Of a DNA stretch of 64,000 nucleotides, positions 57,044-64,000 are shown piece by piece (position 1 is the stretch's first letter; each line of letters begins with the position of its first letter). The notes beneath the pieces were generated by a model, which did no database searches, was not told where the DNA came from, and saw only the letters and a program-made list of their open reading frames with translations. The translations under genes and the position numbers were made by a program. Source of the DNA: Sphaerospermopsis sp. SIO1G1 (lineage in GTDB: Bacteria; Cyanobacteriota; Cyanobacteriia; Cyanobacteriales; Nostocaceae); assembly GCA_010672785.1 (NCBI GenBank), contig JAAHFX010000014.1, positions 3,167 through 67,166 of the forward strand. The letters run 5' to 3'.

Positions 57044-59644
57044 TTAACCAAAAGCCAAGGTAGCAGTTTCTAACTGTGCTTGGGTAATACCTTGGAATAT
57101 AGCGACATCAGTACCGAGAACACCAAGAACGGCATTTCCTGAACCATCTGTACCAAAGGTGATATCGTTTTGCACATAACCACGAATACCAATGACATCT
57201 GTACCTAGTTCAAAGTCAACAATGGTATTAGCAGCATCAGGTATTTGTGCGCTAGCCACCCAGAAGTTATCCGCACCAGCACCACCAGCAAGGATGTTAT
57301 CTCCACCTTCGATGACATTGAAGGTATCCATACCTGCACCACCTAAAGCGCGATCGCCAGATCCCAAGTGGAAAATGTCATCTCCTGCACCACCAGACAT
57401 CCGGTTTCCACCTGTTCCATCCAATGCAAAAAACTCATCAATTCCTGTTCCACCAAAAGCGCGATCGCCAGTGCTGAGATAGAATTGATCAGCACCACTA
57501 CCACCGAACATTCGATTCAGTCCTACAGTGGAAACACTAACATCAATACTATCATTTCCTGCACCTGTAAATACAATGTCTCGTTGACCATCTAAATCTA
57601 TAGGTGCAAGCAAGTCATCATCTTCTGGTGTACCAGTTACTATGTCTTCTCGTTCAGATATCACATCAGATGAACTTAAACTGTTTACTCCTTTGAGGAT
57701 AGCTAGAACTTCTTGGGTATTGGTAACTTGAATTTCAAGATTACCTGCAATGGGTGTGAGAGTTAACTGTTCAAAAGATAGGTCATTTAACAGACTGATT
57801 TGATCTTCTCCCGCGGTGAAATCACCAATAGTGTCTGTTCCGTCCCCTGTTCTCAAGACAAAGGTATCACCATCTTCATTACCATAAAGAGTGTCATTGC
57901 CTAAACTACCATCAAGAGTGTCATGACCTAAACCACCCCAAAGTACATCTGGTTCATGACCTCCCATGAGATAATCATCATTTTGGTAACCAAATAGTAC
58001 ATTTCTTTCTTCCTCTACTCCGGTGAGAGTTTCTGCCTCTTGAGTACCAAAGACCATAGTAGTCCATTCTTCCTCCCAGATGCGCCGCCATTCTCCACCT
58101 TGACGAGCTGCTGCTGCTAGAGCATAGGAATCTACGTAAAAGTGAGACTCTTGTATTTTGCCTTCTTCCAGACGAATATCAATGGTGAAAGGTAATAACT
58201 GCTCAGTGTTATCTGCTTGTAATGCAGCTTTATTACCTGTTTCTCTATTAATTAGAGATATTCCACCGTGGACAACAACATTGTTATCTTCAACGACGTA
58301 TTTATCAATAGCAACGTCGTCAAATTGAAATTCACTGATGAAGTCAGTAAAAGAATCTTTAACTTCTTCTGTACCTATTTTCAGACCGATAAATGGTAGA
58401 AGAACTTGCAGTTCATGATCAAATCTATTGTCAGCATAATCAGAAGGGTTATTAACTCCTAATGTGGGAGTAATAAAGGTGTAACGAACATCATCATCAA
58501 AGTTGGCATCAATATAGTCAAATAAATCATTCAAATCTCCTGAGAGGAAATTCAAAAATCCTTGTACGACATTGAGATTGAGTGTTTCATCAGCTACAGA
58601 GTCTCCAGGTACTTGGGGTTCAGGAATAGGAGTTCTTTCTGCGTTGGGAATTTCTTGGAAATCTGCCGCAGTTAAGGTTAAACCTCCTGCACCATTTACA
58701 CTGGCTAGAACTGTACCATCACTGCTTACACTAATTTGTAAATTTTCTAAATTGTCACCAATGGGTGTGAAGGTTAAATCTGCAAAGGTTAAAGTCCCTG
58801 TTAATCCGAAAACATCTGTACCTTGGACAAAATCTGTAATCGTATTCAAACCTTGATCTAAACCAATACCAAAGGTATCTGCACCATCACCACCAGTGAC
58901 GGTATCATTACCAGTGTTGCCATAGAGGGTATCATTCCCATCACCACCATTGATAACATCTCCACCACTACCACCCCAGATGACATCATCGTTGTTACCA
59001 CCTGTGAGGGTGTCGTTACTTTGATAACCATAAATGATGTTACTTTCTGTTTCATGTCCGGTGATATCGTCACTATCATTTTTACCAAAGTAGATATTTT
59101 CCCATTCTCCATCCCAATATCTACGCCAACTTCCCCCTTGACGAGAGATTGCAGAGAAACTATAGGTATCTTCAAAGAAAAGATAGCTTTGGAATTTAGG
59201 TGTATAAACGTCTGGATCGGGATCAGAATCACTAACGACGATATCTACCGCTAGAGGTAATTCTCTGGCAATATTTCCTGTTTCAAAAGCAGTGAAAAAG
59301 AAATCTCCAAAAACAGAAACGTTATCACCATCAACTACGAATTTTGTTGTATTGAACTCGTTAACTGTAATTTCTCTGAGCAGCTCAGTAAAATAAGCTT
59401 GAACAGCAGGAATATCATTTGCTATCCCAGAGTGTGGGGCGGCAAATTGTCTTTCATGGGTGAATTTATCATCAGAATAATCTGCTGGATCATTTAATAT
59501 CCCACTGGTACGACCCAAAATAATGTATTCAATATCTGGTTGAAAATTATTTTCCAGATAAGTAAACAATGTCCCGTCAACAAAGGAAGCAAAATATCCT
59601 TCAACTACACTTAAATTTGCCTGTTCTATAGGGGTTAAAGCCAT
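57044..59644 (-). CDS. RTX/hemolysin-type calcium-binding protein with two NTF2/SnoaL-like domains
   Basis: Repeats [43 protein letters not shown]; two units with NLxVVxGxFxxF...F.HE.Q...RQGG.WRR.W..EW....FG. Confidence 0.85.
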   Translation of the reverse strand: [866 protein letters not shown]

Positions 59645-59691
59645 GAAAAAACTCCTGAGTGAAAATCTTTTGTAACAGAACTCGTAAATAC

Positions 59692-60160
59692 TTAGGGTTT
59701 GCTGAATAAATGTGAAAACTTTGCTATTAAGGAATTTGAGACCATTTTCATTGTCAACAAATGCAAGATTTTAGAGGTTGAGTGCTTGAAAACTTTACAC
59801 TTTTTTGACTTCGAGAGATTGAAAAGTAGTTGTTTAGTTCTCTTCCTGCTCCTTGCAAGAAAATTCCCTACCTCTGATCCTCTGCAACAAAACTTTTTGC
59901 TGCAAACCCCACTTAGTAAATGACAGCCTAAAACTATACGTATTATTATATACTATACGCTTGGTTCATACTTTAATTTCATAATCTGTAAATTTAGGGT
60001 TGAATGTAATAATTTGTTGCAAATTTATGAGTTCATCTCAGGTGTGCTAAAAAATATTAAATAAGACGTTGCATGCAACGTCTCTACAAGGGTTTCACGT
60101 CGCGGATATTTAGTTTCCACCAGATGTCTAATGTTTTCACATTTATTCAGCAAGCCCTAA
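59692..60160. mobile_element. 469-bp MITE-like element with 28-bp terminal inverted repeats
   Basis: TTAGGGTTTGCTGAATAAATGTGAAAAC (59692-59719) versus GTTTTCACATTTATTCAGCAAGCCCTAA (60133-60160): one mismatch. No transposase ORF. Confidence 0.83.
60064..60083. repeat. 20-bp perfect palindrome
   Basis: AGACGTTGCATGCAACGTCT. Confidence 0.9.
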
Positions 60161-60474
60161 ATATATCCTTTAAAGTTAGTGATGAGTAATTGCTCAAAAT
60201 AAATATACAATTATTGGCTAAAAATTTGTATCGTAAGTTATTACCTAGACATGATATGAAAAATAAGAAGGCCTTAAAATATTTAACTGTATATTTTTTC
60301 AAAATTAATAAGGGCGTGCTACACTTGATAACACACCCGATGAATTATGTCATGTCCGGTAAAATATTTGTGATTCAGACAACAGGGTCTAGAGGGAGAA
60401 ATGTTTACGTATTTCTACATACACCAGCTATATCCTAAGTTATTATGCAGACATGAGTAAATTTGCAAACAAGG

Positions 60475-63400
60475 TTAACCAAAAGCCAAGGTAGCAGTTT
60501 CTAACTGTGCTTGGGTAATACCTTGGAATATAGCGACATCAGTACCGAGAACACCAAGAACGGCATTTCCTGAACCATCTGTACCAAAGGTGATATCGTT
60601 TTGCACATAACCACGAATACCAATGACATCTGTACCTAGTTCAAAGTCAACAATGGTATTAGCAGCATCAGGTATTTGTGCGCTAGCTACCCAGAAGTTA
60701 TCCGCACCAGCACCACCAGCAAGGATGTTATCTCCACCTTCGATGACATTGAAGGTATCATTTCCTGTTCCACCTACAGCGCGATCGCCAGATCCCAAGT
60801 GGAAAATGTCATCTCCTGCACCACCAGACATCCGGTTTCCACCTGTTCCATCCAATGCAAAAAACTCATCAATTCCTGTTCCACCAAAAGCGCGATCGCC
60901 GGTGCTGAGATAGAATTGATCAGCACCACTACCACCGAACAATCTATTCAGTCCTACAGTGGAAACACTCACATCAATACTATCATTTCCTGCACCTGTA
61001 AATACAATGTCTCGTTGACCATCTAAATCTATAGGTGCAAGCAAGTCATCATCTTCTGGTGTACCAGTTACTATGTCTTCTGGTTCAGCGATCACATCGG
61101 ATGAACTTAAACTTTCTACTCCTTTAAGGATAGCTAAGACTTCATCTGTGTTGGTAACTTTAACTTCTAAATCCCCTGCTGTTTCTGTGAGAGTTAACTG
61201 TTCAAAAGATAGATCATCTAAAAGACTGATTTTATCCTCTCCCGCGGTGAAATCATTGATAGTGTCTGTTCCTTCTCCTGTCGTCAAGACAAAAGTATCA
61301 CTACCAGGGTTTCCCCAAATTTGATTGTTACCTACACCACCTGTAATTTCATCATCTCCCTCACCACCATAAATGGTATCGTTTCCTATCCCACCAGAGA
61401 GGACATCATCTTGTTGATAACCATATATGATATCGTCAATATCACTACCATCAAAGGTTTCCCCAGCATTAGTTCCCCAAAAAATATTGGTTAATTCACC
61501 ATTATAATTTCTAGTCCAAGACCCTCCCATACGGGAAGCATAACCAAAGATGTAGAAATCTTCAAAGAAACTGATCAGGTCAATTTTGGGGACTAACTCT
61601 CCTGTTTCTTCATCCTGGACGTGTTTAATTTGAATTTTGTAAGCCAAAGGCCCGTCAGTAATATTAGCTGTACTATTATTTCTGTACAAAAATCGTCCAA
61701 AAATGGCAATATTATCTGGATCTGCGGAGTCAGTGACAAACTTTTCTATGTAGAAATTGGTAACAGGAGGTTGGTCTGGCCAGCGTGTTCCCAGAATATC
61801 TACTACCTGGAAAAGGTTAAAAATGAACCCTTGAGAACCTTCAAACCCACTCCATTCTTTGGTAGTTGGTGTAATGCGGTAACGCTCTCCAGAGAAAGCA
61901 TCATCACTGGTGTAGTTGTTATTTTCCCCTTGGATCACTACATAGCGAGCATCTTCTGTGAAGTTATCCCGAATATACCGGAACACATCTCCAGTAAAGA
62001 AGGATTGGAAAAATCCTAGAACAAGGGATCTATTATCGTCTGCATCACCAATGACATCATCAGGTTCTGTAAAACCTATTTGATAGTCTGGTCTAATTTC
62101 TGTAAATTGATCAGCTGTGAGTTCAGCAGCAGAGATGTTTTCTACAATAGCCAGAGTTGGTAAATCTGAATCTGTGAGGTTAATTTCTGCACCATTTACC
62201 CCATCCACTATGGTGAATTGGTCAAGGGTAAATGTTCCTCCCAGACCGATTTTGTCTCCTTCCGCAATGGAAAAGTCGGTAATTGTGGATGTTGTAGTTT
62301 CAGAAGTCAGATCAAATAGGTTTTCTAGAACGAATATGTCTGCGTCTGCACCCCCTGTTAGGGTGTTTATGCCTGTATGACCGTAGATTCTATCTTGACC
62401 TACTCCACCATCTAGAGAATCATTCCCACTACCACCATACAGTTCATCATCACCAATTAAACCAATTAAGGTATCGTTACCTTGTAAGCCGTAAAGTTGA
62501 TCGTTGGGATATTCTGGATCATAGTATTGACTAGTGTCGGCAAAACCACTCAGGTTATCATCTGCACCTGTTCCCCATTGAACATACAAAGGCAAAAATA
62601 ACCGTTCTTCGACCTGTCCGACTTGAAAAGGGTTGTTATTTAGTCCGTTACCATCTTCATCTACTAAATAACCAGTAGGATCATAGTGACGACCAAATAA
62701 AGGGTTATCAACATATTTATTTGGATCTAATTCAGAAACTGTGGGAAAACGAAAATCTTCTACATTCGGTCCTGTAGGAATTAATGGATCTACACTTAGT
62801 CCATATTGCCCTCGCCATGATCCTCCTACCCGCATTGATGCTGCTAGAGTATGGGTATCAGTCCAAAAATGATAGGTTTTAATTTTTCCTTCTGGACCAT
62901 CTTCAAACTCTATGTCTATGCGAAATAAAGATTTCGCTGTGTTTCCTGTAAACTTGTTGCGAAATTCTAATTCTCCATAAACAGCCAAGTTATCATCATT
63001 GGCAATGATTCCATAAGGTAAGGGTGATGGTCTATCTCTCTCCTCTTGAAATTCTTCTGTAGTCGTTATGAATTGGACTATTTCAAAGTTATTAAAAAAG
63101 TCTTCGTAAAAGTCAACTACTCCCTCTGGCCCAACAAAGTTATCACTAAAGGGTATTAAGTCATGTCGTTCATGGGCAAAGGATAATTCATTGTAAGCGT
63201 TGGTGTCTAGTTGGTTTGTTTCTGAAGTAAAACCTCCCACACGGGGAACTACTGTCACATCAGATATGTCAAAGATGCCATTAACGGGATCAGAGGTAAG
63301 AAAATTCAGGGTTGTTAAAGGTAAACCACCTACGGAGTCAGAATAGTCTGTTGCTGTGGTTGTCAATAAACTTTCTGGGCCTGTTTCATCTCCTCTACCT

Positions 63401-63564
63401 AGTCTTTCTTCGCCACCACGGATAAATATATATCTACTGTCATCAGCAAAAAAGTTATCTGCTGATCCTAATATACTGCCATTATTTTGCGCTTCAAAAA
63501 AATCTTGAACTAGGGCTATATGCGCTTGTTCTTCTAATGTATATTCAGCCATCGAGGTAGACAA
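60475..63564 (-). CDS. RTX/hemolysin-type calcium-binding protein with two NTF2/SnoaL-like domains, paralog of 57044-59644
   Basis: [39 protein letters not shown] and [30 protein letters not shown]; two NTF2-like units ([41 protein letters not shown]). Confidence 0.85.
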   Translation of the reverse strand: [1029 protein letters not shown]

Positions 63565-64000
63565 CTCCTGTTTTCTTGCTTTGAATTTAAGTGATTTCCA
63601 CAGTATGATTCACCTTAAGTTTGTCTTAAGAACAAGACATGGGTTTTTCTATACCTGATGTCTAATGCTCAATACGGTGAGATTCCTTTCATACCTGGAA
63701 AAGATTGGTTTCCTCGCCGTCTTTGGTGAAAACACACTGCGTAATTGCACGGTACTTAAAAAAGTTTAGGTTGAAAGTTGTAGCTTATTTACTTTTACCC
63801 TAAGTTGCATTTGAATATACTTTTACCCTCAGTACTGGTTCGTAGCTTACTTAGAACTGAGCTTAGATCAAAAATCTGTTAACCTTGTTATCACAATACC
63901 ATATTTTTTGGTTTTGACAAGTGTAATATAACTGAAAATATTATTTTAGAAGCTAAAAATAGCTATGATTCCTAGTATTTATTCTTAGATTAGAGTTTTC

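Noticed and set aside
60623-61026. Plus-strand ORFs (e.g. MTSVPSSKSTMVLAASG...) antisense to the RTX gene
   Set aside because: Shadow ORFs of Gly/Asp-rich RTX codons; duplicated at 57192-57482 only because the sense genes are duplicated.

Overview
This is a cyanobacterial chromosome segment, probably from a heterocystous Nostocales. Evidence: many HIP1 GCGATCGC sites, tRNA-Leu(UAA) with a group I intron, a tmRNA with tag ANNIVSFARKEALVAA, psaK, ndhL, a desB/desA/desC desaturase cluster, and heptanucleotide repeats.

Main accessory content:
(1) The 5' part of a lipopeptide-type NRPS cluster on the minus strand (8195 to <1): FAAL-ACP, then a freestanding ketosynthase, then a TubC-docking C-A-T-C NRPS that runs off the window edge.
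(2) A compact minus-strand operon (23650-19397): three left-handed beta-helix proteins, a DUF98/chorismate-pyruvate-lyase-like enzyme, a standalone adenylation enzyme whose pocket lacks the amino-acid-binding Asp, and a discrete ACP. A methyltransferase lies convergent to it. I read this as a candidate uncharacterised aryl-acyl biosynthesis or transfer pathway.
(3) An NYN-nuclease/LOTUS-like protein.
(4) A degenerate DUF262 + Schlafen/AlbA_2 pair beside a toxin-antitoxin island.
(5) Two paralogous double NTF2/SnoaL + RTX proteins that share a nearly identical ~620-bp 3' end.
(6) Several MITE-like and palindromic dispersed repeat families.

All assignments come from reading sequence and motifs. 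No database search was run.
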